A stretch of 64,000 nt of DNA from Terriglobia bacterium (GCA_020073605.1 JAIQEW010000002.1:124001-188000), one strand, 5' to 3'; positions 38,258-47,272 are shown, counted from the stretch's first letter. Translations and numbers: made by a program. The notes: a model not told the origin generated them from the sequence alone.

Positions 38258-38608
38258 ATGAGTTCGCAACCCAGCGGAAATAAACGCGAGATAGCAGCAG
38301 CTGAAGTGATTTCCTTGATCGATCTCGTGAATTATCAAGAAGGAGCCGTTGTCAGCCGGACGATCGTGCACCGGCCCACCGGAACCGTCACGCTGTTCGC
38401 ATTCGATGAAGGCCAGGGCCTGAGCGAGCATACGGCCCCGTTCGATGCCCTGGCTCACGTTCTAGAGGGTGAAGCGGAAATCACGGTTTCCGGCAAGCCG
38501 CTGCCGACAAAGGCCGGCGGAGCGGTTCTCATGCCGGCGCAGCAACCTCACGCCCTGAAAGCAGTCACGAGATTCAAGATGCTGTTGACCATGATCCGCT
38601 CCGCGTGA
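38258..38608 (+). CDS. Small cupin-domain protein
   Basis: The 116-residue single cupin domain has motif 1 GLSEHTAPFDALAHVLEGE and motif 2 in GGAVLMPAQQPHALKAV. The His residues in EHTAPF and PHAL are likely metal ligands. Start ATG 38258 follows AACGAGAGGGA. It is the second gene of a pair of cupins. The small size fits sugar-isomerase-like or signalling cupins, but no activity can be assigned. Confidence 0.7.
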   Translation: MSSQPSGNKREIAAAEVISLIDLVNYQEGAVVSRTIVHRPTGTVTLFAFDEGQGLSEHTAPFDALAHVLEGEAEITVSGKPLPTKAGGAVLMPAQQPHALKAVTRFKMLLTMIRSA

Positions 38609-38740
38609 CTTGACGACGTTGCTGGTTCCCGCGAATCCGGGTAGTTGGAGAGAAACACCCTTCGCGATGCCGACCCAGGATGCTTTTTGCATCGGCGGCG
38701 GTGGCGCGCTCCATCCTGGCTTCCACACAACCTCAGCATC

Positions 38741-39130
38741 TCAGGGAATGATGACGCCGGGGAGGCCGCGGAAGTGGGTGTTGGCGGTGACGAGCTGGGC
38801 GTGGCAGACGCGCGCCGTGGCGTAGATGATCGAATCGGGGCCGGAGAGCCGATGGTCGAGGCTGGCGTTTGCGGCGGCGAGGGCAATGGTCTCGTCGAGC
38901 GGCACGACCCGGCGGAGAAGCGCCTGGGAGGCGAAGCGGTCGGCCAGGGCGCGGCCGCGGTGCTTGGCGAGATGCCTATAGACTTCGTAGATGACCAGAG
39001 ACGGGACGAGCACGGAGGCGTCGCCTTCAAGGTAATGAGCGAAGGCGGCGGCTTTCGAATCCTCGGTCAGATACTCGAGCCAGCCGGTGGCATCGACGAC
39101 GTAGAGTTCAGAAGCGCTCCGAGTGGTCAC
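38741..39130 (-). CDS. vapC: VapC-type PIN-domain toxin (putative RNase)
   Basis: The 129-residue PIN domain has acidic residues in YVVDATGWLEYL, VIYEVYRHLA and GPDSIIYATARV, plus LVTANTHF at the C-terminal end, the usual set of metal-binding positions in VapC RNases. The start, GTG 39130, lies inside the end of the antitoxin gene, an overlap of 23 bp. A truncated copy of its last 70 bp sits at 37207-37282. Target RNA is unknown. Confidence 0.8.
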   Translation of the reverse strand: MTTRSASELYVVDATGWLEYLTEDSKAAAFAHYLEGDASVLVPSLVIYEVYRHLAKHRGRALADRFASQALLRRVVPLDETIALAAANASLDHRLSGPDSIIYATARVCHAQLVTANTHFRGLPGVIIP

Positions 39131-39326
39131 GATGCTCGTCTTTCCATCTCAGCCCCTTGGCAATTCCCCGAAGCTCGCGGATCGAGCGGCGGGGCACCAG
39201 CCGCAGCGCGCCGTCGAGCGAGTACATCAGAAGCTCCTGGCCCGGCTCGATCTTGAGCTCCTCGCGGAGAGCTTTCGGGATGACGACTTGGAATTTGGGC
39301 GAGACTTTGACTTTTGCTTTCTCCAT
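39108..39326 (-). CDS. vapB: AbrB-like VapB antitoxin
   Basis: The 72-residue protein starts at ATG 39326 (MEKAKVKVSPKFQVVIPKAL), a SpoVT/AbrB swapped-hairpin DNA-binding fold with GQELLMYSLDGALRLVPR. GGGGG lies 8 nt before the ATG. The antitoxin precedes and overlaps its VapC toxin gene, as is normal, and would repress the locus. A longer frame from 39362 is possible but has no better site. Confidence 0.8.
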   Translation of the reverse strand: MEKAKVKVSPKFQVVIPKALREELKIEPGQELLMYSLDGALRLVPRRSIRELRGIAKGLRWKDEHRDHSERF

Positions 39327-39604
39327 GTCCAAAACCCCCGCGCATCGTATCGATTGGCACATCGTATGTCAATTGCCTTATCGATCTAGATAACGTAATA
39401 CTCCTGCGGGCGCGCGCCCGTGGATCGGCCTGAGTTCACGAGTGTTAGCCGCAAAAACTTCGGGCGCGCAGCAACGCGCGGCGCGAAAAAATTCGGCGCA
39501 TGCGCACGCAAACGCGTTCGTGTGTCGGCGCGACGACATCGCGGAGTTGCTTGAACGGGCCGGGCCAGTGTGCTATCCACGAGGCCAGTGAAAGGGGACG
39601 ATCG

Positions 39605-40180
39605 ATGAAAAAATTCTGGGTTGGCCTCGTGGTGGGAGTGCTGCTCCTGCCGGTGCTCTTCGTGGCGTATGCCTTGAGCGGTCTGATGCCGGCCGCAGCT
39701 TCGGATCATCCCATGCCATTTGAGGCGTGGCTTGCCGGAGCGGGACTCTTCGCGCGAATCAGACGCGAGGCGCCGAAGCGCGACGTTTCCGGGTTCACGA
39801 CCGCCGACCTTGTGACCGGCGCGGACGTGTATCAGAAGAATTGCGCGGCTTGTCACGGATTGCCGAACCAGCCCGCGCCTGCGATCGCGAAGGGGATGTT
39901 CCCGCCCCCGCCGCAGCTTTTCACCAAGGACGGCGAAGTGACGGACGATCCGGCCGGCGTCATCTACTGGATGGTGAACAACGGAATCCGGCTGACCGGC
40001 ATGCCGGGCTTCCACGCCTCGTTGCTCGACCAGCAGATGTGGCAGGTGACGGCGCTGGTCAACCGGGCCGATAAGCTTCCGCCTGAAGCGCTCGACGCGC
40101 TGAAGCCCGCGCCTCCGGTGATACTGATTACCGCCGGAGCGGCGAATCCGGCGTCGAGCCAGCCCCAGACGACGAGGTGA
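39605..40180 (+). CDS. Membrane-anchored cytochrome c
   Basis: A 191-residue protein with one N-terminal helix (WVGLVVGVLLLPVLFVAYAL) and a cytochrome c domain with C80-x2-C83-H84 in NCAACHG. The later GIRLTGMPGFHA supplies a Met ligand. ATG 39605 follows AAGGGG at 7 nt. It is convergent with the downstream alcohol dehydrogenase and lies just before the MITE-like element, which begins 2 bp after its stop codon. It could accept electrons from a dehydrogenase at the outer face of the inner membrane. Confidence 0.8.
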   Translation: MKKFWVGLVVGVLLLPVLFVAYALSGLMPAAASDHPMPFEAWLAGAGLFARIRREAPKRDVSGFTTADLVTGADVYQKNCAACHGLPNQPAPAIAKGMFPPPPQLFTKDGEVTDDPAGVIYWMVNNGIRLTGMPGFHASLLDQQMWQVTALVNRADKLPPEALDALKPAPPVILITAGAANPASSQPQTTR

Positions 40181-40182
40181 GC

Positions 40183-40310
40183 CTAGCAGCTTGTTGAAAA
40201 AGGACTAGAGGCTCTGTCTTCAGGGGCTGAAGCCCCCTATTCTTGGGCCTATTTTGTCGGAGCTGAAGCTCCGACCCCCTAAACGGCACCATTCTTCAAC
40301 AAGCTGCTAG
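40183..40310. mobile_element. 128-bp MITE-like element with 16-bp terminal inverted repeats
   Basis: CTAGCAGCTTGTTGAA (40183-40198) and TTCAACAAGCTGCTAG (40295-40310) are perfect 16-bp terminal inverted repeats. Between them are two hairpins, GGGGCT/AGCCCC near 40219-40233 and GTCGGAGCT/AGCTCCGAC near 40256-40275. It has no gene. The size and structure are those of a nonautonomous transposable element (MITE). It sits exactly between the ends of two convergent genes, so it may work as a bidirectional transcription stop. No clear target-site duplication was found. Confidence 0.75.
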
Positions 40311-40313
40311 TGC

Positions 40314-41399
40314 CTAGAAAGTGAAGACGGGTTTTACGACCTTGCCGCTGGCCTGATCCTCGACTGCTTGGTTGATCCGCTCGAAGGGATATTTCGTCAC
40401 GAGCTTGTCGAATGGGAAGCGGCCTTTGAGGTGCAGGTCGATCAGGTGCGGGATGAACGTGTCCGGCACGCTATCGCCCTGAACGATCCCGCGAACGCTG
40501 ATGCCCCCCAGCATGACGGCGGAGAGATTCAAGCCTTCCGCCGGGATCGCGCAAAAGCCGAAGTGGCCCTTCGCCGCGAGCGAGCCGATGGCCTGCTGAA
40601 AGCTGTCCGCGCGGCCGGTCGAATCGAATGCGTAGTCCACGCCGCCGGGAATGATTTTGAGGATTTCTTCCGCGGCTTTTACTTGAGGGCCCGCCAGCAC
40701 AGCGTGCGTCGCGCCGAGCTGCTTCGCCATCGCGAGGCGCGATTCGAGCACATCGACGGCGACGATCGCGGAACAGCCGCACACCACGGCAGCCATCACG
40801 GCGCTGAGGCCCACGGGACCGGCTCCAAATATTGCAATCGTGCTGCCGGGCTTGGCCTGAAACGCGTTCATCACGGCGCCTGCGCCCGTCTGCACGCCGC
40901 AGCCGAGCACGCCGAGGATTTCAAGCGGAGCGTCCTTTCGCACGGGGACCGTATTGCGCGGCCGGGAAACGGCGTAGGTTGAGAACGAGGACTGGCCGAA
41001 GAAGTGTCCGTGGATCGGATCGCTTCCCTTGCGGAAGACGCCGGGCTCGCCGAACCGGTCGTCGGTGAAATTCAGCGCGCGCGTGTGCTCGCAATATGCG
41101 GGATTGCCGCCGGCGCAGGCGCGGCACGCTCCGCAGGAATCGTAGGTGAGGACGACATGGTCGCCCGGCTTGACCTTGGTGACGCGCTCGCCCACGCGTT
41201 CGACGATGCCCGCGCCTTCATGGCCGAGCACGATGGGCTTCGGCACGCCCATGCCTTCGCGCGCTTTCACGTCGGTGTGGCAAAGCCCGCAGCCGACGAT
41301 GCGGACGAGGATGTCGTCCGGCCCAGGTTCGCTCAGTTCGAGCTCTTCGATCGAAAGCAGCTCCCGGCCTTCATAGGCAACCGCCGCCTTCACCTTCAT
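40314..41399 (-). CDS. Zinc-dependent alcohol dehydrogenase
   Basis: The 361-residue enzyme oxidises alcohols with NAD(P). The catalytic zinc site is CGLCHTD and GHEGAGIV, the structural zinc loop is [15 protein letters not shown], and the dinucleotide fold holds [13 protein letters not shown]. The [10 protein letters not shown] arrangement and length resemble aryl-alcohol or NAD-dependent class III-type dehydrogenases. Substrate is unknown. It ends 4 bp from the MITE-like element and begins 37 bp after the molybdenum hydroxylase genes in the same direction, so the three may form one pathway. Confidence 0.88.
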   Translation of the reverse strand: MKVKAAVAYEGRELLSIEELELSEPGPDDILVRIVGCGLCHTDVKAREGMGVPKPIVLGHEGAGIVERVGERVTKVKPGDHVVLTYDSCGACRACAGGNPAYCEHTRALNFTDDRFGEPGVFRKGSDPIHGHFFGQSSFSTYAVSRPRNTVPVRKDAPLEILGVLGCGVQTGAGAVMNAFQAKPGSTIAIFGAGPVGLSAVMAAVVCGCSAIVAVDVLESRLAMAKQLGATHAVLAGPQVKAAEEILKIIPGGVDYAFDSTGRADSFQQAIGSLAAKGHFGFCAIPAEGLNLSAVMLGGISVRGIVQGDSVPDTFIPHLIDLHLKGRFPFDKLVTKYPFERINQAVEDQASGKVVKPVFTF

Positions 41400-41435
41400 G
41401 TTCTTCTCGTAGGGGCGTGGCTCACGGCGGATGGG

Positions 41436-43706
41436 CTAGCCGCGGCGGAGAGCGGCGAGGACGCGGTCCGGCGTGAGCGGAAACTCGCGCATGTGGACGC
41501 CCGTGGCGTCGAAGAAGGCGTTTCCGATTGCGCCCGCGGCGGCGGCCATCACTTCTTCGCCCGCGCCGGTGGATTTCTGGTCGAGGCGCTGCACTACGAT
41601 CGGCGTGACCTCCGGGCATTCCTCGAAGCGGAGAATCGGATAGGTGTTCCAGTCGAGGCTCGTGACGTTGGTCTTGTTGAATTTCACTTCCTCAAGCAGC
41701 ATGCGGCTCGCGGTCTGCACCAATTGGCCGCTGATCTGATTCTCGATGAACGCCGGATTCACGGCGAGGCCGGCGTCTATCGCGCCGTACATACGCTTCA
41801 CCGCGACCTTGCCGGTTTCCTTGTTCACTTCAATTTCCACGACCGCGCCGCCGTAGGACGTGAGGTGCGTGCCGAGGCCGATGCCACGGCCGGTGACGAC
41901 TTTCGCATTCGATAGTTTCGAGGCAGGCGGCCGCGGCGTCCATTTCGAAGCCTGCGCGACGGCGTCGAGCACGCCCATCCAGCGGTCGCTCGTGATATTG
42001 CGCTTCCGGAAGGCGTACGCGTCAATGCCTGCCTGGCGCGCGAGATCGTCGATGGTCTGCTCCGACGCAAACGAAAACGAAAGATCGAGCGGCGAGCGCA
42101 GCCACGCGGCGCGCAGATAATTCATGCCCGGCACATGATGGTTCACGAGGCGCACGTTGGGGATGTCGTACATTCCTCCGCAATCGGAGGGATTGACCAT
42201 CTGGGCTGCGCCGTCCTGCCATTCGGCGGCAGGCGTGCCGAGCGCGAGTTGCGCGGAGGTTTCCACGGCGCTCCAGTTGTGGTGCCAGCCGTCGTACTGG
42301 TAGGCGACGATTTTTCCATCGGCATTCGCGGCGGCGCGGACTTCTCCCACGTGCGCGGGGCCGTAGGGGTCCCAGCCGTGCTCGTCCCAGCGCATGAACT
42401 GGAGGCGAACCGGCTTGCCCGCGAGTTGGGAAAGAATGGCGGCGGCCTGCGCCACGTCGTCGTAGCAGCTGTGGCCGTAGGTGCCGGAGCCTTCGTAATA
42501 CTGCACGCGAACTTTTTGCGGCGGCAGGCCGATGATGCCGGCGATTGTGTTGCGCGTGGCGTACACGTCCTGCGTCGAGCAGATCACCAGCGCCGAATCC
42601 GGCGTAACGTCTGCGAGCGCGCCGTTGGGCCCGAAGGGCGCGTGGGCCTGATAGGGCGCCCGGTAATGTCCGGACGCGACGTGCGCCGCGGCAGTGACGG
42701 CCGCGTCAACATCGCCACGCTGCAAGACGACCCTGTCCCGAGTCTTTTCCGCGCGCATCACGTCGTAGACGCTTTCGCTCGTCGGCAAAACGGCGGGAAT
42801 ATCCCAGGTGATCTTCAAATCCCGCGCCGCGCGGACGGCGTCCCATTCACGCTCAGCAACCACGCCGATGAAGTCGCCCTTTCGGAGCACGCGCGCACTT
42901 GGAATGTGGGCAATGGAGCTTTCGTCGAGTGTCGCGACCTTCGCGCCGGAGCCGTACGCGGTCTGGCCGCGCGGCCGGACGATTCGCGCATGCAACATGC
43001 CCGGGAGGCGCAGGTGCTGGAGGTAGACGTACTTGCCGCTTACTTTTTCAGGAATGTCGTTCCGCACCGGACGCTTGCCCACCAGCTTGTATTCCGAGAC
43101 GGGCTTCACCGGCGCGGTGCCGGTGAAAGCCAGGTTGAAGAGTTTGTCGCCGACGAGCTCGCCGTAGGTGACGGACCGCAGCGTGCTGCCGCCCGGCCCC
43201 ATCGCCGAGACGACTCCCTTCGACACGGTGAGGTTTTCCACCGGCGCTTCCAATTTTTTCGACGCCATCTGGAGCAGCGCCTGGCGCGCTTCGGCGGCGG
43301 CGGTGCGAATCGCCGGGCTGCCGCGCGCGATCGAAGAGCTCGAGTACGTGCCGCCCTGATTCGGCGTGAGGTTGGTGTCGAGGCGGAGGGTCGAGACCTG
43401 GCTCATGTCCAGATCCAGCTCTTCGGCCGAGATCTGGAGAAGCGAGGTGGTGGAGCCCTGGCCGAGCTCGACGTAGCCGATGTAAACGGTGGCCGTGTTG
43501 TCCGCGTGAATGGCGAGCCACGTGTCGATCTGCTTCGGATCGGGCGGACCGGCAGCCGCGCCACGCGCGACCTTCGATGCGTCTTGAGCAAAGAGCGCGT
43601 CGCCGAGCAAGCCCGCGCTGCTGAAGCCGATGACGAGAGCGCCGCCGGCCTTCAGGAATTCGCGGCGCGGGAAGAAGGGGGAGGGAGTTGCCTTCGCGGT
43701 GCTCAT
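41436..43706 (-). CDS. Molybdopterin-binding large subunit, isoquinoline 1-oxidoreductase (IorB) type
   Basis: This 756-residue protein is a molybdenum hydroxylase of the xanthine oxidase family. It has a Tat signal with the twin Arg motif (PRREFLKAGG), ALDEAELDLD-type co-factor contacts and several Gly-rich molybdopterin-binding loops (GLGTHLTSYGGAVVEIE). It lacks a FAD subunit, as in IorB and aldehyde oxidoreductases that pass electrons from the small iron-sulfur subunit to a cytochrome c. ATG 43706 overlaps the small subunit's stop by 4 bp. Likely periplasmic; the substrate (an aldehyde or N-heterocycle) is unknown. Confidence 0.85.
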   Translation of the reverse strand: MSTAKATPSPFFPRREFLKAGGALVIGFSSAGLLGDALFAQDASKVARGAAAGPPDPKQIDTWLAIHADNTATVYIGYVELGQGSTTSLLQISAEELDLDMSQVSTLRLDTNLTPNQGGTYSSSSIARGSPAIRTAAAEARQALLQMASKKLEAPVENLTVSKGVVSAMGPGGSTLRSVTYGELVGDKLFNLAFTGTAPVKPVSEYKLVGKRPVRNDIPEKVSGKYVYLQHLRLPGMLHARIVRPRGQTAYGSGAKVATLDESSIAHIPSARVLRKGDFIGVVAEREWDAVRAARDLKITWDIPAVLPTSESVYDVMRAEKTRDRVVLQRGDVDAAVTAAAHVASGHYRAPYQAHAPFGPNGALADVTPDSALVICSTQDVYATRNTIAGIIGLPPQKVRVQYYEGSGTYGHSCYDDVAQAAAILSQLAGKPVRLQFMRWDEHGWDPYGPAHVGEVRAAANADGKIVAYQYDGWHHNWSAVETSAQLALGTPAAEWQDGAAQMVNPSDCGGMYDIPNVRLVNHHVPGMNYLRAAWLRSPLDLSFSFASEQTIDDLARQAGIDAYAFRKRNITSDRWMGVLDAVAQASKWTPRPPASKLSNAKVVTGRGIGLGTHLTSYGGAVVEIEVNKETGKVAVKRMYGAIDAGLAVNPAFIENQISGQLVQTASRMLLEEVKFNKTNVTSLDWNTYPILRFEECPEVTPIVVQRLDQKSTGAGEEVMAAAAGAIGNAFFDATGVHMREFPLTPDRVLAALRRG

Positions 43707-44248
43707 CGCGCCACCTCCGCTTTTGCCTCATCGTTTGCGGCGTGCAGCACTCCGCTCGTGATCCGCGCCGCGCGCTTGATCGCCTTGATGACCCGCGGGT
43801 AAGCCCCGCACCGGCACAGATGGCCGTTCATCGCCGAGCGAATCTGCGCCTCGGTAGGCCGCGGCGTTTTCGAGAGCAACTCGGCGGCTTGGATGATCAT
43901 GCCGTTGAAGCAGTAGCCGCACTGGACCGCTTGTTCGTCGATGAATGCCTGCTGCACGGGATGGAGCGCGGGAGCCTTGGCGAGCTTTTTCTGCTTGGCA
44001 TACCAGGCGGGGAGCCCTTCGAGCGTCGTGACGGATTTGCCGACAACCGCGGACACCGGAATGACGCACGAGCGCATCTCCGCGCCATCCACCAGCACCG
44101 AACACGAGCCGCACTGGGCGAGCCCGCAGCCGAAGCGCGGGCCTTGCAGTTGCAGGTCATTCGAAAGGACGTAGAGCAGCGGCGTATCCGGCGCGGCGCT
44201 GACGCTGTGCACCTGCTCGTTCACTCGTATCTTGATCTCGGCGGCCAT
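43703..44248 (-). CDS. Two-[2Fe-2S] small subunit of a molybdenum hydroxylase (IorA type)
   Basis: The 181-residue protein has a plant-type [2Fe-2S] cluster, CGLAQCGSCSVLVDGAEMRSC, and a second cluster in a helical domain, CGYCFNGMIIQAAELL and HLCRCGAYPRVIKAI. It has no Tat signal and would be exported with its large subunit by a piggy-back route. The pair transfers electrons out of the active site. It is directly upstream of the large subunit, with a 4-bp overlap. Confidence 0.92.
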   Translation of the reverse strand: MAAEIKIRVNEQVHSVSAAPDTPLLYVLSNDLQLQGPRFGCGLAQCGSCSVLVDGAEMRSCVIPVSAVVGKSVTTLEGLPAWYAKQKKLAKAPALHPVQQAFIDEQAVQCGYCFNGMIIQAAELLSKTPRPTEAQIRSAMNGHLCRCGAYPRVIKAIKRAARITSGVLHAANDEAKAEVAR

Positions 44249-44376
44249 TCTTCGCCTCCCGGCGTTGCTTCAGGGTATGAGTTCGGTCGTGCGTTAATCG
44301 TTGAAGGAGCTTCGCGCCAAGAGGGTAACACGCCGTGTCAAGCGCGCGTCCCGCTTTAGGCCGGCGTTCGTGAGAA

Positions 44377-44877
44377 TCAGTGTTTGCGGAGGAAGTCGGA
44401 GACGTCGGGCGTTGACGAAGCGGCGGGAGCGGGCGGATTGGCCGCGGCGCCCGAGTGGCTCTTGTCCATCGGAGGATGGACAAACTGGCCGTCGGCGGGC
44501 TGGCTGTGCGTCACGAGCCAGCCATTCGCGTGGCGCTGGAGGGAATACGTCATCACCATTCCGGTGCCGCCCTGCTTGAGGTGAAACGCGGCGTTGGCCT
44601 GAGCCTGATCGCCATTGATGCTGACGGAATCGACGGTCATATCCATCGCGGCCATGTTGATGCTGTGATTGTTTCGGAGATGGTCTTCGATCGCGGCGCG
44701 GACGGCCTCGGCATCGCTCGCGGAGGCCTGGGGCATCGGGTTCGCCGCGGGTGTGGTTCCGGTGCTTGCGTCGGGTGCGGCGGCGCCGCTCGGGGCCACA
44801 GGCTCAGCGCTCTTCGAGCAGCCGCCTGCCAAAGCCGTGGCGAGAATCACTGCGATCGTTGCAAAGCGCATGTTCAT
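44377..44877 (-). CDS. Lipoprotein, possible NTF2/SnoaL-like
   Basis: A 166-residue protein with a lipobox (ALAGG-C) after a signal sequence. A Pro/Ala linker then leads to a domain with AVRAAIEDHLRNNHSINMAA, VDSVSINGDQAQANAAFHL and MTYSLQRHANGWLVTHSQ, resembling an SnoaL-like fold. ATG 44877 follows AGAGGACG. It lies 40 bp after the Fd/FAD gene and may be the last gene of the multihaem operon. Function unknown. Confidence 0.6.
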   Translation of the reverse strand: MNMRFATIAVILATALAGGCSKSAEPVAPSGAAAPDASTGTTPAANPMPQASASDAEAVRAAIEDHLRNNHSINMAAMDMTVDSVSINGDQAQANAAFHLKQGGTGMVMTYSLQRHANGWLVTHSQPADGQFVHPPMDKSHSGAAANPPAPAASSTPDVSDFLRKH

Positions 44878-44917
44878 GCGATCGTCCTCTTGAGTTTCGT
44901 GAAGTGCGTCGGGAACA

Positions 44918-46309
44918 TCATCTCGCAACAAGGGTCGGCGAGCCAAGCCCCGCAGGAGGCGCGTTCCTCTGCCGCACTTCGTTGCCGGCTTCCGAAGTCA
45001 TGTCGCGCATTCCGAACTGCACGCCGATCTTCTTGAGGAAGGCGTTGGGAGGCTCGCCGCCGGCGAAAATCCAGACGTAATCGTTGGGAATCTCCTGGGC
45101 TGTGCCAGCGACATCGAGCACGGCGGAATCTTCTTTGAACTCCACCGGATTCGAATTGAATACCACCTTGAGCTTCCCCTTGCGGATGCTCTCGGCAAGC
45201 CGCTGCGAATTGCGCTCCTTGAGGCGGCTGAAGCTCTCCTTGCGGTAGGAGAGCGTGACCTGATTGCCCACCTGGTGGGCAAGGCCCATGGCCGCTTCCA
45301 CAGCGCTGTCGCCGCCCCCAACCACGAGGAGCTTCTTATTGATGTAGTGGTCCGCCTCGATCAGCCGGTACATCACCTTGGGCAGATCTTCGCCCTTCAC
45401 GCCGAGCTTTCGCGGGCTCCCGGTGCGGCCCAGGGCGAGAATCACCGCGTGCGAGCGGTATTGGCCTTTCGGGGTGACGACGGTGAAGATGCCATCGTCT
45501 CCCTTCTTGATGTCGTCCACCTTTTCGCCCTTGCGGAAATTGAAATCGACCCGCTTGAGGACCTTGTCCCAAAAAGCGATGAGCTCTTCCTTGGAGAGTT
45601 CCGTTTTCTTGAACTTTCCGTACATCGGGAATTCGACGGGGCTGGTCATCACCAGTTTCTGGCGGGGATATTTTGCAACCGTGCCGCCGATTTCGCCTTC
45701 GTCCAGCGTGATGTGGTTGAGTTTTCGCTCGATGGCGCGCAGCGACGCGCTGATTCCCGCGGGGCCCGCGCCCACGACCAGCACGTCATGAACGTCAGCA
45801 GCCGACCCGCCCGAGCGGAGTCCCGTGATTCTGCCGGCAATCGTATCGACGCAATCCAGCCCCTGCGAGATCGCATTCTTGATCAGAGCGAGACCGCCGA
45901 GCTCTCCGGCAATGAAGAGATTCTGGATGCTGGTTTCGTATGCAGGGGTCAGGTGCGGCATGTCGGCGCCCATGCTCGGGCCGGCCATGACCATCGTGAT
46001 GGCGCCGACCGGGCAAACTTCCGCGCACAGGCTGTGCCCGATGCACTTGTGGCCGTTGACGATGACGGCCTTGCCTCCCAATATCGCGAGGACGTCGCCT
46101 TCCGGGCAAACTGACGTGCAGGCCGCGCAGCCGATGCAGTAGGTGGCGTCGATGTGGGGGTGCTGGGCGCGGAATCCGTCGGAATGAAACTTCCCCTTCT
46201 CGACAGCCTGCTGCGCTTGCTCCTCCTTCTTCCTCATGTCTTTCAAGTAGCGTCGAATGAAGAACAGGAGGACAACCGCAGCGATGACGAAGGCGACAAA
46301 CGTGTCCAT
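44918..46309 (-). CDS. Membrane-anchored ferredoxin/FAD/NAD(P) oxidoreductase
   Basis: This 463-residue protein has an N-terminal membrane helix (residues 3-18), a ferredoxin domain with cluster 1 C58, C61, C64, C68, and cluster 2 with C89, H92, C95 and C99, where the usual second Cys is His. A TrxR-like flavin module follows: FAD site GAGPAG (180-185), NAD(P) site GGGDSA (331-336). No TrxR CxxC pair is present, so it is a ferredoxin-type reductase rather than a thioredoxin reductase. It likely moves electrons between NAD(P)H and a membrane or periplasmic partner. It lies 12 bp after the cytochrome b gene in the same operon. Confidence 0.8.
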   Translation of the reverse strand: MDTFVAFVIAAVVLLFFIRRYLKDMRKKEEQAQQAVEKGKFHSDGFRAQHPHIDATYCIGCAACTSVCPEGDVLAILGGKAVIVNGHKCIGHSLCAEVCPVGAITMVMAGPSMGADMPHLTPAYETSIQNLFIAGELGGLALIKNAISQGLDCVDTIAGRITGLRSGGSAADVHDVLVVGAGPAGISASLRAIERKLNHITLDEGEIGGTVAKYPRQKLVMTSPVEFPMYGKFKKTELSKEELIAFWDKVLKRVDFNFRKGEKVDDIKKGDDGIFTVVTPKGQYRSHAVILALGRTGSPRKLGVKGEDLPKVMYRLIEADHYINKKLLVVGGGDSAVEAAMGLAHQVGNQVTLSYRKESFSRLKERNSQRLAESIRKGKLKVVFNSNPVEFKEDSAVLDVAGTAQEIPNDYVWIFAGGEPPNAFLKKIGVQFGMRDMTSEAGNEVRQRNAPPAGLGSPTLVAR

Positions 46310-46321
46310 GGTCCGATTGTC

Positions 46322-47272
46322 CTACAGATAGCCCAGGAACATGGCCGTCGCGATGTGCAGGATCGCCAAAACGACAAAGGCGTAGCTGAACGGACGGTGC
46401 ACGACGTGCCAGAGTTGGAAGACTTGCTGGGTGCGCGACAAGAACACCATGCGCTTCGATAGCGCCGCTTGATGGCGCACGGCCCGGACAACGCGCTCGA
46501 GCTCGTCATTCCCGCTCGCGAGGAAGCCGCCGAGAGTCGTCAACACGCGGCCGAAGCCGAGGACGCGGCGCCGCAGCGATGCGACGCGGAACGGGCGCGC
46601 CATATCCAGGGCGAACATCCACAGGAGCGCACCCATCGCGGACTTGTGCTTCACCATTTCCGCATCGGGAATGTGAAAGGCGGCGACGAGCTCTCCCGCA
46701 GTGAACATCTTCTGCGCGGCCATCTGCTGAGTGAGGGCCACCTGCTCATCCTGCAATTCCTGCCAGCTGTACTCCGCAGCATTCAAGTGGCGAGGGATTT
46801 GCGCGTAGAGGTAGCGCCCGACGACGCCGCTAAGCGCCACCGCCACCATGATCCAAAACGCCATGCCGGCGATGCCGCGGAATTTGAAAGCGGCGTGGAA
46901 GGCGATCACGACCGGCGCCGTGACGCCCAGCACGATGTGAAAATCGAGCCAGTGTTTTGTCTTGCCGATGGCGGCGAGCCATCCCCAGCGCTTGCGGAAG
47001 TAATAGAGGTAGATCGAGAAAAACATCGCGACGCCCACCATGCCCAGCTTGATTCCGATCGCGCCGCTGGGACGCAGCAGAGCGTGCTTAGGCGAAAGCG
47101 GCCGAGCCACGGCGCTGAGCGTGTAGTAATCGAAGCCGTAGGCTCCGACCACGAGCAGGAAAGCGATGGCGATGGCCCAGGCGCCGGCGAGGCGGACGCG
47201 GTGCGCGCGTTCGGCGTCGGGGACCGCGGTTGTCGTAGCTGTAAGAGTTCGAATGGAGGCGTTCGTTGTCAT
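46322..47272 (-). CDS. Diheme cytochrome b-like membrane protein
   Basis: This 316-residue protein has about five membrane helices (residues 30-50, 73-92, 108-130, 134-156 and 293-313). Two helices carry pairs of His with equal spacing: H112 and H126, and H292 and H306, each 14 apart. In diheme cytochromes b such pairs bind two stacked haems, one near each membrane face. A soluble loop of about 130 residues separates the halves. No quinone motif can be assigned. It overlaps the upstream periplasmic gene by 4 bp and lies 12 bp before the Fd/FAD reductase gene. Confidence 0.7.
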   Translation of the reverse strand: MTTNASIRTLTATTTAVPDAERAHRVRLAGAWAIAIAFLLVVGAYGFDYYTLSAVARPLSPKHALLRPSGAIGIKLGMVGVAMFFSIYLYYFRKRWGWLAAIGKTKHWLDFHIVLGVTAPVVIAFHAAFKFRGIAGMAFWIMVAVALSGVVGRYLYAQIPRHLNAAEYSWQELQDEQVALTQQMAAQKMFTAGELVAAFHIPDAEMVKHKSAMGALLWMFALDMARPFRVASLRRRVLGFGRVLTTLGGFLASGNDELERVVRAVRHQAALSKRMVFLSRTQQVFQLWHVVHRPFSYAFVVLAILHIATAMFLGYL

